Assembly (NCBI GenBank): GCA_026122225.1
Contig: JANEZZ010001871.1
Span: 1,984,001 to 2,048,000 of the forward strand
Source of the DNA: Heloderma charlesbogerti
Taxonomy: Eukaryota > Chordata > Lepidosauria > Squamata > Helodermatidae
Length of the DNA stretch: 64,000 nt
Direction of reading: 5' to 3'
The notes beneath the pieces are model-generated. The model was not told where the DNA came from. It saw nothing but the letters and a program-made list of their open reading frames with translations, and made no database searches. Positions 11,590-22,528 of this stretch are shown here, one piece after another (the first letter of the stretch is position 1; each line of letters opens with the position of its first letter). Both the position numbers and the translations under genes were made by a program.

Positions 11590-11685
11590 TGCCTGCAATT
11601 CTGTACATGCAAATGTATGGCCCATTGAACTCAATAGGGCTTCCTTCTGAGTAGACAGGTTTGGGATTGCACTGTAAATTACCAT
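11590..11685. repeat. Short interspersed repeat (ttgaactcaatagggcttcc type)
   Basis: The sequence gcaattctgtacatgc...cccattgaactcaatagggcttccttctgagtagac...gattgcactg is one of several copies here. Others are near 26715-26800, 26925-27050, 45225-45310 and 45860-46040. Both ends carry gcaattc/gattgc-like inverted motifs, suggesting a MITE. I recognise the pattern but cannot name the family. Confidence 0.5.
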
Positions 11686-12369
11686 AACAGTTTCATTAAA
11701 TTTAGTTGAGGAGATATTCAGTCTGGAAGTGGGGGAAAACAAAACAAAAAAAGCTAAAAAAAAGAGAGCAAACTTTTGTGTAATGTCTTTGGGAACAGCT
11801 TCTCTACTCAAGATCTAATGCAACTGCTAAAAGGAAGTAAACCCAATCAAGACCACAGTTGTAATTAACTAGTAAGCTGTAGCTTGGAAAGCTGCTTAAG
11901 AAATGGAATTCTTATTGAATAATGTGATATATACTTGAACCTATCTATGATGGATGAGAATGGCACATAGCAATAACCATTGCTCCTGAGCTCATAAATA
12001 TTGAAGGCTATGGCTTGAAGGTTTATGGGCAGGAAAAGCTTTTACTGCCTCACACATCCTTCACTGTGTAATTGTGCTAGCTTGTTTTCAGATAGTCATA
12101 GTTATAGTAATATTATTTTTCCTTTCTGTTATGGCCTCACATTTCAGCTTTGTTTAAGACATATTTAGAGTGTATTGCTAAGCAAGCAAGCCTCACTGCC
12201 ATGCCTAAGTGTTTTCCCAGCACCTTGGCTCCAGAACTTCCATTTTGTCTGTGAAAGGTGTGTCAGCATAGGATTGGTCATGCAAAATAGGCTGTGTATG
12301 TATGCTTTCCTCTAATGGTATGGACAGGAGTGGTTCCCAACTCTATTTGTTAGGCATGGAATCTCTAGG

Positions 12370-12751
12370 ATGGGTAGGGATGTCAGAGAAATCCGTTTGG
12401 GTTCAATGAGTTTTTCTAGGCTTAGGCCCCTGGACCTTGTTTTGGTTCCCCTGTGGTGCCTGACTCGATCTGCAGTGAGTTGGGTCAGTTTGCGGATTCT
12501 CTGGGAATCTTGTGCCTTTTTTGGATGGGGGGCAGATTCTGCAATTTGTGCAAATTTCAGCTGCAATTTGCGCATGTTGCTCAGAAATTTGCACGGGTTG
12601 AAGAACCTTCCAAAACAAATGTGCAAAAAGGTTCCCAGAGTTCTGAGAACAGCCCATAGCTTGGCCCATAGATGCAAAGTGAGTCATACATGCCATGGAA
12701 TTCTGTCAAGCCAGAGAAAAGAACCAGATTTCTCAGCGATGGACATCCCTA
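12370..12751. mobile_element. hAT-like MITE, TAGGGATGTC / A+T-rich interior subtype
   Basis: The ends are tagggatgtcagagaaatcc and ggacatcccta. The interior has repeated gcaatttgtgcaaattt / gaaatttgcac hairpins. It resembles the element at 37235-37657 (shared gttgggtcagtttgcggattctc and cccatagcttggcccat motifs). I found no matching 8-bp flanks, so the edges are set by the inverted ends alone. Confidence 0.6.
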
Positions 12752-15700
12752 CTTTAGGATGTTTCCCTGATTTCATTTTCCATCTCAAGATCACCCAGAG
12801 CATTCTGGTCCCTACTTCCCTAGTAAATACCCTTCTCTCGACTTGGTTCCTAATGCAATCAAGACCCATGGTTTACCTATTGACTGGCTCTCCAGAGCCA
12901 TGAAGAGGAAAGGCACAATTCAGGAAGTACCATAAAGGCTGGTGTTGGAACAATACATGGAATGCATTAGGACTCCAGGTTAGAATGGGAATCAACACCC
13001 CAAATATGCACATAACCTCCTCTTGCACCCTGAAGCTTTTTGCACTCAAAATCCATGGTGAGAAAACCAAACCTTAGCAGTGTCATCTATATCCCTTTGT
13101 CTTCTTCTGTATTAGGGGAAAAAATTTCCTCTGAAGAAGGAATTCTGCACAGTTAGCAGAGTTCAGCCCTTGTTCTGCAGGAGACTTTGTTCCATGGTCA
13201 AAAAGAAAATTTCTACCCTTCCTGTTTTGGCCACTACACTCCATTTTTGTACAGTATTGGAGGATTCCAGAAGAATCTATGTTTTTGTTCTGGGTCTACC
13301 CTTGTTCTCCCATAACATCCCTTTTCCTGGTTGTTTGTAGATAACAAGCTGCATCTTGTTGGCTAAGAACTAGTGATCTGACCCATTAGTAATTAGTTAG
13401 GAACAATCCACATGACCCTGGTGCTCCATTCCAAAAGATGAACTCTTGGCTTCCAGCAGACTGCTGAGAAAGAGTTCCATTCTTCCCCCTTCATTTTGGG
13501 GCAGGTGATATCCATACTTTTCTTTCCCTTTATTCTGCTTGGCTTTTCAATTCTCATACATTTACCCATGCTTCCTTGGGCCATGGTAGTGTTTACATTT
13601 CGGTCTCTTTCCTCAACCTGATTAGGCTCCTTGCATGTTTATTTCACTCCTATTACCCTCCCAACTTATTTGTTACTAGTTTTCCCTTCTTTGTCTGACT
13701 TTAACCCTTGCTGTATCCTTATCTCTGTTCTATCTTACCTAGTCCTTCCCACTTCACAACACCTCCTCTAGAGTTCGGTTTAACCAGATCATTGCTCGTT
13801 CCATCTCAATGTTGCCCTTGTACTTATTCTAGCTATTTTCTCTCTGTGTGTGTAATAAACCACATGTTAGAGTACCCTAGCCTTTGGTTTGTTGTGTTTC
13901 CCTACCTGAGTTGCTTAATTCCTGCCATGGTGAACTGTGACCTTTGGTTAAAGATCCCAGCTTGTGTGATTCAGGTACACGTGCACACATGGTAACAAGT
14001 GACATGAAGTAGACATAGCAGTAAGAAAGGCTTTAAAAAAATCTTGTGCCATATGTGGTGACAATTTGTAACACAATGGCTGTTGTTAGTCCCTTTGAAA
14101 CATTTGTCCCTGTTTGTATCTTGCCTTTCCTTTATAAAATTTATAGTTTGGGTAAGGTTATGTCTATGGCCGAAAACATCTCATGAAAACAAAATGAAGA
14201 AAAAACCTTGGCCACCTCTTATTAAGGTGAGAACTAGTGGTGGCTCCAGGTTTTTGAGGGCCCTTGAGCAAGACATCCTAAATAGGTTGCCTCCTCGTTC
14301 AGTAAGTCCACCTTCTCACCGCTATTGTCACCTCCTCTTTCTCCTCATTGCTACCATTTGCTTGCTTGACAGGCAGAGAGCAAGTAGGCAGTGGCATCTC
14401 CTGCTCCTCCTCCTCACCAGCACCACCATTGTCTGGGCCAGAGTCAGGTGAACAAATAGGTTGCAGTGGTGAAGAGAAGGAACAAGTCCAGGGGGATCTT
14501 GTCAGTGGGTCCCTGCTGGGGTGTGGGCCCTTACCAGTTACCCAACCATGCCTACCCTTAATGCCAGCCCTGGTAAGAACTAAGAAGCAGGGTTTATTCT
14601 AAGGATTTTTTTTTCAATGGCACAAGAACCTAGTGCTGCCCCCTATCTCCAGTGTATGAGCACCTCCCAAAATTTTTCTAATGGAAAAAAAAATAAAAAT
14701 ATGAAAGAGGGAACAGTGAATGAGAATGATAAGAGAAATTAGGGGAAAGCAAGACAGGAAAGAAGAAAGGAGGGATAGGAAAATAAGACAAGGTAAAATG
14801 AAGATGCCTTGCAAAGAATGGGTGAGATTATCTTCCTTCCTTGAACTGTACTTGAAGACTGTAGTTGAAGTTATCCTTTCACAAGATGGTTGTCCTGTAA
14901 TATATGTTGAGGTTCTGTATGGTATACTGGGATAATGGGTTCTAAAGCTGTCACATAATAGAGGCTCCTCACAAAATGGCAGCTCAAAAACTTCATAGCT
15001 ACCTTTAACCTGCAAATCTGTTGTAAGGGCTTGGGAGCAAATGGTGCAACAGGAAGATCAGGTCTGACTTTAACACAGAGAGATCTAATTTTCATGTTAC
15101 ATGGTAAAACATTTGGGATTAAATCCACCAGGAATTGGTGGAGAACCTTTTAGAAACCAGGCACTTTATTGTAAAGGGGTGGGGGTGGGGACTCTGAGTT
15201 TGGAGACAAGGGGATTCTCTCTGTAACAGGAACAAAACAGACAGACATTACTGCAGTGTAAAGAGATTATTGTATCTTATTGGCAAAGCTCTCTGGAAGT
15301 GCACAAACATACTCGCATCCATTGCACACACACACACACACAATCTGGCATTAATTTTAACTGTGTCTGGATGTCTTGTGCTCTTTGGCCAGGCTCAGTC
15401 AGCTCAGCCCAGCAGTCTGCTGGGCTGAGCTGAGGCCTGGTCTCAGTCTGGGAGTCTCTCTGAGAGACGTTGCCTCCTAAGAGCCTGCACTGAACTGAAA
15501 CTTCTGGAAGTCCAGTCATGTGATACTATTGTTCTTCAAGGATGCTACCATTCTTCAGAAGGGTGAAGGACTACTACGAACCAACAGGAACAACAAGGCC
15601 CCAGAGGACCCTGGGAATTGGAGTATGACACAATAGAAGCTGCTAAGCTGTTAAGCTGCTGCCGAAAGGGAGTGGAGAGAACTTCGTGACCCAGGCTACA

Positions 15701-15889
15701 TTTTGCTGTCAGGCTGAGAAGGGAGAAGTCAGTTCAAGGGCTGCTGAGGAGAACTTTAGCTGCTGGAGAAAGTAGCTGGAGCACAGGTCCCTTTGCTAGA
15801 GTGAAGCCAATGCACCACCTGTTGACATTTCATTCACAGCTAAGCTCTTATCTGCACCTACTGATGAACCTCTAGCATTTGCTGATACC
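12752..15889. other. Non-coding stretch upstream of the hAT pseudogene
   Basis: Mostly unique AT-rich DNA. A possible decayed MITE lies at about 14230-14580 (gtggctccaggtttttgagggc...aatgccagccctggtaag). A (CA)n run lies at about 15327-15343. No gene was found. The region from about 15240 may be 5' non-coding sequence of the adjacent hAT transposon, but its terminal repeat could not be located. Confidence 0.4.
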
Positions 15890-17020
15890 AATACAATGCC
15901 TCCTGCTGTACCAGCAGTACTCTCAAATGCCCCTGACTCTGCCAACAATCTGGAGAAAGCTGGGGAGGCTCACACTGTCGTTGGAGATGTTGAAAGCGCT
16001 ACGTCTAAGCCATCCACATCTGGTGGAGTGTCAGGTCATAAGGGTGTTATGCAAACAGCTTCTAAATTAATCAACTACAATCTAAAAGACACACCTTTGA
16101 ACATTTTCATCAAAATGGCTGACACCATGTTAGGTGTAGAGCATATTTAAAGTTTCCCAACATAGTACAATTGTTTTCAAAGAGTACTCAAGTGCCTTCC
16201 GTTGCAAAAGAATGTGGGAGCATTTACAGAAATGAGACAATTCAGAAGCATCTGGAACAATCCTATCACAGTGAAAGCATTAAAATGCTCCAGCTGTCAG
16301 CCTGGAGCAATATCCAAGGGCAATGAAAAACTAGCAGACAAACTTGGTGCTCTCCTCCTACACACTTATGAAGATGCAAAGAAGCTGACTCTTGAGTGTG
16401 TACTCATTTCCTGCAAGCATAGTTGTGAATAAGTTAGCATCTGTTTTTTCCCTATAACAATGCAGAACTGGTACATAAGACTGAGATGGACTTTTGGTAC
16501 TTGACTCTAAGTGCCCACAAAGAATTTATGCAGTGCATTGTAGAAAGTGTCAGAGACAGTCTCACCAAGGAATTGACTGAAGATACATTGGCACTGTCTC
16601 TGAGGTGTGATGGTATGGTGGACCAAACCAGAACTCCTAAAATTTATGTAATGGTGTAAGTCATTACAAAATCTCAGGATGAAAAGCAGTGTTTTAGGTG
16701 CTAGTGAACCGTGCAGCTGCGGTGCAAAAGGAGTGCTGGATGCAGTTGAAGATGCCTGCAGCAAGGCATTGGACCTGCAGCAGCTAGGCACATCTTAGGC
16801 AAGTATCCTCCTGGGTCACAGATGGAGCATCTGTCAACATAGGCAAGAAGTCTCGTTTGTGGACTCTCTTCCAATCCAAAATGAGGGATAACGATCAAGA
16901 ATCTTCTGTCTTTCTGCTGAAGTTCTAGTATGGAGTCCACCAGTCAAATCTTTAATGGAGGTTTACAAATAACTTAGTCGGTGAAGTTGGACACATGTTC
17001 CAGCAGCTTGTAGGGCTGAG

Positions 17021-17578
17021 TAGGGGTGTACGGATTCCCCACATCTGTTCTGGTGGGGAATCCGTGGAGGGGGAGGTGATCTGCTCCTCCCCCCCCCAGA
17101 ATCCTCCAGAGTGGTTCTGCTCTGCTCGGATTTTTTTTGGGGGGGGAACTGGCTTGGGGGCGCTTACCTTCCCTCCTGCCAGCCAGAGCCGTTCGTCTCC
17201 TCCCTGTCCCTGTCGATTGCCATGTCTTAAAAAAAAATGGTGATGTGCCCATAGTTTGATATGCAAAATAGAGCGGTGAATCTTGTGTATAAGCCTATGG
17301 ACACATAGACTTATATGCAAGATTCATGACTCTATTTGCATCTAAGTCTATGGGCACATTCTGCAGATCGCCATTTTCTTTTTTTTAAAGACATGGCAAT
17401 CGGCAGGGACAGGGAGGAGGCAAATGGCTCTGGCTGGCAAGAAGCAGCCGAGTGCTGTTCTGCCTCCAGTCCTCCTGGAGCGGAGGTAAGTGGTCCTGAT
17501 CCATTGCGGATTCCTGAGGCTGGATTCCAAAGAATCTGTCCTCATTTGAATCCGCAGCGGATTTCTCTGACATCCCTA
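17021..17578. mobile_element. Foldback hAT element inside the hAT transposase pseudogene
   Basis: The ends are taggggtgtacgg and gacatcccta. A perfect 8-bp target duplication, gggctgag, lies at 17013-17020 and 17579-17586. The central palindrome (17224-17392) includes tcctatgcaa-type arms around tgtataagcctatggacacatagacttata and a perfect octamer atttgcat. Each arm carries an outward ATG frame ending at a donor-like site: minus 17223 to 17168 before GTAAGC, plus 17393-17485 before GTAAGT. Arms after the first 17 codons differ in length and sequence, yet both stay open. Confidence 0.9.
17168..17485. other. Paired divergent exon-like ORFs in the 17021-17578 element
   Basis: Minus arm: 18 codons plus 2 nt, beginning MAIDRDREETNGSGWQE, donor GTAAGC. 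Plus arm: 31 codons exactly, beginning MAIGRDREEANGSGWQE and continuing AAECCSASSPPGAE, donor GAG|GTAAGT. The shared 17 codons include two silent third-position differences (CAG/CAA, GAG/GAA) and two changed codons. This is the clearest pair in the window because both frames are open, both donors are near consensus, and the arms diverge downstream. Expression is not shown by the sequence. Confidence 0.5.
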
Positions 17579-17894
17579 GGGCTGAGCACATATTTCCACC
17601 AGGGCTCAGATCCAGAGAACTTTGAGACATTGCAGAAGCCAGCAACTGCTGTCTCCTTGCACTCCCCAAGCTTTCTGAGGCCAGGTAGACAGTTTTCCTT
17701 CTCTGCATTCCATTCTAGTGTCTTGGCATTCCCTAGACCTCTTCATGAAGAAGTCTGAGGAGAAGGCAGCACCTGGGATTCTTGCATTCCCCCTCAGTGA
17801 AGATAAACTCCTACTTCTTTCTTTTCTGGCTGATGTACTTACATTTTTCACAGATACTAGAAGCAGCTGCAAGGAGATGGGGTCACCATCCTTA

Positions 17895-18042
17895 CAGAAT
17901 CATAGGGTTGGAAGGGGCCTACAAGGCCATCGAGTCCAACACCCTGCTCAATGCAGGAAAGCTGATTCCCAGGTGGTCTTCCATCTAAGTACTAACCATG
18001 GCTGACCCTGCTTAGCTTCTGAGATCTGATGAGATCGGCACA
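17895..18042 (-). mobile_element. 5S rRNA-derived SINE with CR1-type 3' tail
   Basis: On the minus strand the 5' part reads tgccgatctcatcagatctc agaagctaagcagggtcag, which matches the internal promoter half of 5S rRNA. It continues gttagtacttagatgg and is followed by cctgcattgagcag and a CR1-like tail (ggttggaaggggcctac on the plus strand reads from 17904). It interrupts the hAT transposase pseudogene. 5S-derived SINEs are known in lizards and other vertebrates. A second copy lies at 56530-56655. Confidence 0.85.
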
Positions 18043-18996
18043 TCCAGCCCTTTGCTCTTGATATAGAGAAGCTGACAATGTTGGTAAAATCAAAGTTATT
18101 GGCATTGAAAGAGCGGTATTTACTTCATGGGTGGGTCAAGCGAGGCTTTCAGTGATGAAGCTGTTACATAGCCAGGAGGAACAGTGATGCTGAAAGGAAT
18201 TCAGCTTAAAACAAAGCAAAAGAAGAGATGCAAGGAACACCACCAGTATGTATCTAACAGGAGAGATGTTGGCATTGTCAGTAATGAAGTAGTTGACTCT
18301 CTTGTTGAGTTCTTGAATCAAAGCTTTGAAGCTGGTGCTGATCTGTTGCTGATTATGAAGGCTTTTGCCACCTTACAACCTTCAGTAAACCTGGAAGCAA
18401 TTCACAAGGTGCTAGCTACAGATCTCAATTTGGCAGAACTGTCACTGGAATATGAGGAGATACTTCAACTTGACAGCATCAGTGATGTTTGCAAGATCTG
18501 ACTGTCCCATTTGGTCCATTTTCTTGCATTATCCAAAGAATACAGAACTGTGACAACGCTCATGGCACGTCTTCTAGCGGTTAAGCCTCATAGTGCCGAT
18601 GCTGAACACCTCATCAGCACAAGTGTAACACTGAAGTCCATAACCAGGAACAGACTCTCAGCTGAGTCAGAAAAGGAATTTATTGTTGTTCAGTCATTAT
18701 GTCGTGTCCAACTCTTTGTGACCCCGTGGAGCATAGCACCCCAAGCCTTCCTGTCCTCTGCTCTCTCCCAGAGTGTGCTCAAATTCATATTCTTTGCATC
18801 GGTGATGCTATCTAGCCATCTCATCCTCTGCTGTCCCCTTCTCCTTTTGCCTTCAATCTTTCCCAGCATCAGGGTCTTTTCCAGGGATTTTTCTCTTCGC
18901 ATTAGGTTAGGTGGCCAAAATATTTGAGCTTCAGCTTCAATATCTGTCCTTCCAATGAGCAGTCAGAGTTGATTTCCTCTAGGATTGACTGATTTG

Positions 18997-19256
18997 TAGG
19001 GATGTACGAAAGTCACTTACCTTTCCAGGGATAATGTTTATGGTGGGGGGAGGCGTTCCGTCCCTCCCCCCAGAATCCTGGACGGGGGGGAGGGGATCCG
19101 TTTCTCCCCCCGCAGAATCCTCGACGGCCGGCTGTGCTCCGTGGCGGCTCCGCGGAGCAGCCGGCCAGGCCCAGGCCAGAGCCGTCCGCAGCCGGATTTC
19201 CAGCCACGGAGGGCTCTGGGTAAAAAACAACAACAACAAAACTGCGTACGCAAATT

Positions 19257-19287
<31 letters not shown>

Positions 19288-19853
19288 TTTCTATACCGCC
19301 CAATAGCCGAAGCTCTCTGGGCGGTTCACAATAAGGCGGTTCACAATAACGTTTTTTTTTTACAGAGATGTGATAGGCTACGTAAAGATTTACGTAGCCT
19401 ATCATGGCCGGGTTAAAAAAAAAAACGTTTTCCCCTACGTAAATATTTACGTAGGCTAAAACGGCGTATAAAAAAGGGATGCAAATAGCACCTGCTACAC
19501 TATTTGCGTTCCCCTTTATTTTCGCTGTCATAGTCTACATAAATATTTATGTTGACTAAGACGGCCAAAAATAAGGAACGCAAATGGCGGTGGCCGTAGC
19601 TGCCGCCATTTGCGTACACGTGTTTGTTTGTTTTTAACCCAGCTATGTAAATCTTTACGTAGCCTATCACGTCTCTGTAAAAAGAACAAAACAACCAACA
19701 ACCTCCAGACTGCAAATGGCGCCGCCACCGGAGCCGCCGCCGCCCGGAACATCCACTCCAGGTAAGTCTCGTCCCGGGGGGGATCCGCGGGGGTGGCGGG
19801 GGGGGGTGGCAGGCCATTCCGCCACAGGTTTCGAGAATTCTCTGACATCCCTA
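18997..19853. mobile_element. Foldback hAT element in BovB copy 2
   Basis: The ends are tagggatgtacg and gacatcccta, with a perfect target duplication ctgatttg (18989-18996, 19854-19861). Insertion into BovB sequence fixes both edges. The interior has a gataggctacgtaaagatttacgtagcctatc palindrome (about 19371-19405), cctacgtaaatatttacgtagg (about 19433-19455) and a third at 19527-19560. A (TTTA)n stretch and a cgcccaatagccgaag segment near 19295-19350 look like a small secondary insertion. Plus-strand ATG 19716 opens MAPPPEPPPPGTSTPG to CAG|GTAAGT at 19761/19762. The minus arm ends at AAG|GTAAGT (19021/19020), about 22 bp inside the terminus. The minus arm also has a pyrimidine-rich acceptor-like tract ending in acccag near 19215. 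Confidence 0.92.
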
Positions 19854-20556
19854 CTGATTTGACCTTGCAGTCCAGGGGACTCGTAAGAGTCCTCTCCAGC
19901 ACCACAGTTCGAAGGCATCAATTCTTCAGCGCTCAGCCTTCCTTATAGTCCAGCTCTCACAGCCATATATTGGTACTGGGAAAACCATAGCTTTGATTAT
20001 ACGAATCTTTGTCAGCAAGGTGATGTCTCTGCTTCTTACTATGCTGTCTAGGTTTGCCATAGCTTTCCTCCCAAGGAGCAAACGTCTTTTAATTTCATGG
20101 CTACAGTCACTGTCTGCGGTGATCTTGGAGCCCAAGCAAATAAAATCTGTCCCTGCTTCCATTTCTTCCCCTTCTATATGCCAGGAAGTGATGGGTCCAG
20201 ATGCCATGATCTTAGTTTTTTAATGTTGAGTTTCAAACCAGCTTTTGCACTCTCTACTTTCACCCTCAACAAGAGGCTCTTTAGTTCCTCTTCACTTTCT
20301 GCCATTAGGGTGGTATCGTCGGCGTATCTGAGGTTGTTGATAATTCTCCCGGCAATCTTAATTCCAACCTGTGATTCATCCAACCCGGTGTTTCTCATGA
20401 TGTACTCTGCATATAAGTTAAATAAGCAGGGCAACAATATGCAGCCTTGTCGTACTGCTTTCCCAATTTTGAACCAATCGGTTGTTCCATGTCCAGTTCT
20501 TCCTGTTGCTTCTTGACCCTCGTACAGGTTTCTCAGGAGACAGGTAAGGTGGTCTG

Positions 20557-21095
20557 TGTCAGGATGGAAACTGAGCTGATAGAACCCCAGAGATGTTCTG
20601 ATTCTGAGGAGGAACAGCAATCTGTGGAAGAGGAGCTTGCTCATCTCTCACAGGTGCAGCAGCTGGCAGAGATTCCTCCTGCCAGCATTCCTGAGATAGA
20701 TAGTGATCCTGGCAGTGAGAGAGCGCTGGAGGGGGGCTTGCTGAATGCTCAACGCTGACGCCGGGAGCAACAACAGCTGGAGGGTGTGGAAAGGAGGCGT
20801 AGCACTCGTTTGGCGCGCAAGCAATGGTCACGTCCCAAGCACCCAAGGGAAAGAGGGAGGAACTCTCCCTAGCCCATAAGTTCAGGGTCTTCCCGTGATT
20901 CTCCTTGGAATGGGGACCAACTGCCTAACCTGGAGCATAGGCTACTGTGCTGTTCCTTGCTTAGTCGCTGGTGATTAGCATCTGAAAGAGTCATTAAGTT
21001 GTAAAAGGATTAAAGCCTTGAAAAGAATCCTTTTGTCTGTGTCTTGAGTTAGCTATTGGAGTAGACTGAAAGTGGCTGCCAGGGCGCTCCTGACA
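20557..21095 (+). mobile_element. Solo LTR
   Basis: The 539-bp insertion starts TGTCAGGA and ends TCCTGACA, giving TG...CA ends with an 8-bp inverted repeat. A 5-bp target duplication, gtctg, lies at 20552-20556 and 21096-21100. BovB sequence continues cleanly on both sides. The termini and duplication fit an LTR retrotransposon (Ty3/Gypsy- or ERV-type) reduced to a solo LTR by recombination. An open stretch rich in Glu/Ser inside it is not recognisable as a protein. Confidence 0.85.
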
Positions 21096-21747
21096 GTCTG
21101 GTACTCCCATCTCTTTAAGAATTTGCCAGAGTTTGTTGTGATCCACACAATCAAAGGCTTCAGCGTAGTCAATGAAGCAGAAATAGACGTTTTTCTGGAA
21201 TTTTCTTGCTTTCTCCATGATCCAGCAAACTTTGGCTATTTGACCTCTAGTTCTTCTGCCTCTTCGAAACCCAGCTTGTACGTCCGGTAGTTCTCGGTTC
21301 ACATGCTGCTGAAGCCAAGCTTGTAGAACTTTGAGCATAACCTTGCTGGCATGTGAAATGAGCACAATTGTATGGTAGTTTGAACACTCTCTCGCATTGC
21401 CCTTCCAGAAAAGGAATACCCCTACATCTATCACAATATGCCACCTCTCACTGAATGGGATCCTAGGGCATCAGTGCTCCTATGGATGACTAAACAAGAG
21501 CACAGAACCAAAGACACAGCTAAAGCAAGGCAGCAGATGTGTATAAAGGAATTTTTTCAGAGGCTTCCAAGGAACACTGCTCATCCCACCCATTCCCAGG
21601 TGGTGACGATCTGACCATCTTTTTTAAAAATGAAATTTTGATGTGATAGGTGTCATGTGAGAGGAAGTATGGCACATGGCACAATTGTGTAGTCTTCTTC
21701 TTTGCATCTGTACTGCTATGTGCGGCTGTTGTATACCTGCCTATACT

Positions 21748-22520
21748 TAGGTATGGATGGAACCCCCCCCCCCGGTCCTGGTTCTCCATTGTATACCTTC
21801 TCTGTATACCTTCTCTCCATCCGGGTTCTGTCCGTTCTCTCCGTCCAGGTTCCATTCATTCTCTCTGTCCAGGTTCCGTCCATTCTGGGTTGTCTCCATC
21901 CAGGTTCCATCCGTTGTATACCTTCTCTCTGTCCGGGTTCTCCATTGTATACCTTCTCTTCTTCTCTGTTGTATACCTACCTATATTTAGGTATGGACGG
22001 ATGCCCACCCCCCCATTTGGGTTCTCCGGGCGCTCACCCAGCTGCTACCCCAACTCGCGCACACACACCCCACGCTTGCTGAGCTGCTGGCACCTACCTG
22101 GAGCTCTTCCTGTGTGCCCATAGTTCCTGTGGTTGCCATTTTTTTCCACAAAATGGTGACTTGGGAACTTCCGTAAATGTAATATTGAGCACATAGTGGC
22201 CATAAAGGCCCCATCTGCGCAAGATTACAGGCATAAATGGTTGATTTACACCTGGAATATTGCTTAGATAGGGCCTTTACAGCCACTATGTACACAATAT
22301 TACATTTATGGATGTTCCTGAGTCACCATTTTGAGAAACAATGGCAACCACGGGAACGACAGGCGCTCAGGAATGGCTCCAGGTAGAAGCCGGTGGCTCG
22401 GTGAGTGCAGGTGGGGGTGGGGAGTGGGGGCAGCAGCTCAGTGGCCACAGCCTGGAGGTGTGTGTGTGTGTGGGAGTCTATTGGACTCCTGGGCTCAACT
22501 GAGCACCTGCACCATCCCTA
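21748..22520. mobile_element. Foldback hAT element with internal minisatellite
   Basis: The left end is taggtatggatgg and the right end is ccatcccta. Flanks cctatact (21740-21747) and cctgtact (22521-22528) match at 7 of 8 bases. Left part: a degenerate 20-25 bp tandem repeat (ctctccgtccaggttcc-like) and two copies of ttaggtatgga. Centre (22140-22340): an inverted repeat with cataaatggttgatttac. Both arms carry a 14-codon ATG frame ending exactly at a donor-like site. A (GT)n run sits at about 22457-22471. Confidence 0.8.
22098..22382. other. Paired divergent exon-like ORFs in the 21748-22520 element
   Basis: Minus arm, 22139 to 22098: MATTGTMGTQEELQ, then CAG|GTAGGT. Plus arm, 22341-22382: MATTGTTGAQEWLQ, then CAG|GTAGAA. 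Both are 14 codons, phase 0. The match between arms is expected from the inverted repeat. The point of interest is that both donors and both frames survive. At 14 codons, an open frame by chance is quite likely. Confidence 0.4.
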
Positions 22521-22528
22521 CCTGTACT

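Larger units (their letters stand above)
18680..21405 (-). pseudogene. BovB LINE copy 2, 5'-truncated, split by a MITE and a solo LTR
   Basis: The copy reads antisense from its 3' end (ttgttgttcagtc near 18681) to a 5' truncation near 21405. A 12-bp target duplication, cagaaaaggaat, lies at 18668-18679 and 21406-21417 and restores the hAT C-terminal frame across the insertion. The RT catalytic block is in the 19854-20556 segment (NNLRYADDTTLMAES on the minus strand), and YCAEAFDCVDHNKL-type sequence is in 21096-21405. It is interrupted by the hAT element at 18997-19853 and the solo LTR at 20557-21095. Stops and truncation make it inactive. Confidence 0.95.
15890..21600 (+). pseudogene. hAT transposase pseudogene (KIAA1586/C17orf113-like group), split by five insertions
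   Basis: Reading only the pieces outside the insertions (about 15890-17020, 17587-17890, 18045-18679, 21418-21600) gives a degenerate hAT-superfamily transposase. Recognisable blocks, in order, are: LALSLRCDGMVDQTRTPKIY (about 16590-16645, first catalytic Asp region); VTDGASVNIGKKSRLW (about 16817, second acidic block); YGVHQSNL (about 16930); STYFHQ right after the 17021-17578 insertion; FLADVLTFFT (about 17828); an alpha-helical segment with EYEEILQLDSISDVCK (about 18450); VKPHSADAEHLIS and RLSAESEKEF of the C-terminal dimerisation domain (about 18580-18680); then YPYIYHNMPPLTEWDPRASV directly after the BovB insertion. Many stops and frame breaks show it is dead. It may be a relic of the autonomous partner of some local MITEs, but its terminal repeats were not found. 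The hAT assignment is firm; the subgroup is from memory. Confidence 0.8.

Noticed and set aside
15890..21600. Domesticated host gene of the KIAA1586/ZBED type
   Set aside because: The reading frame is broken many times and interrupted by five insertions. It is a pseudogene even if a related host gene exists elsewhere.
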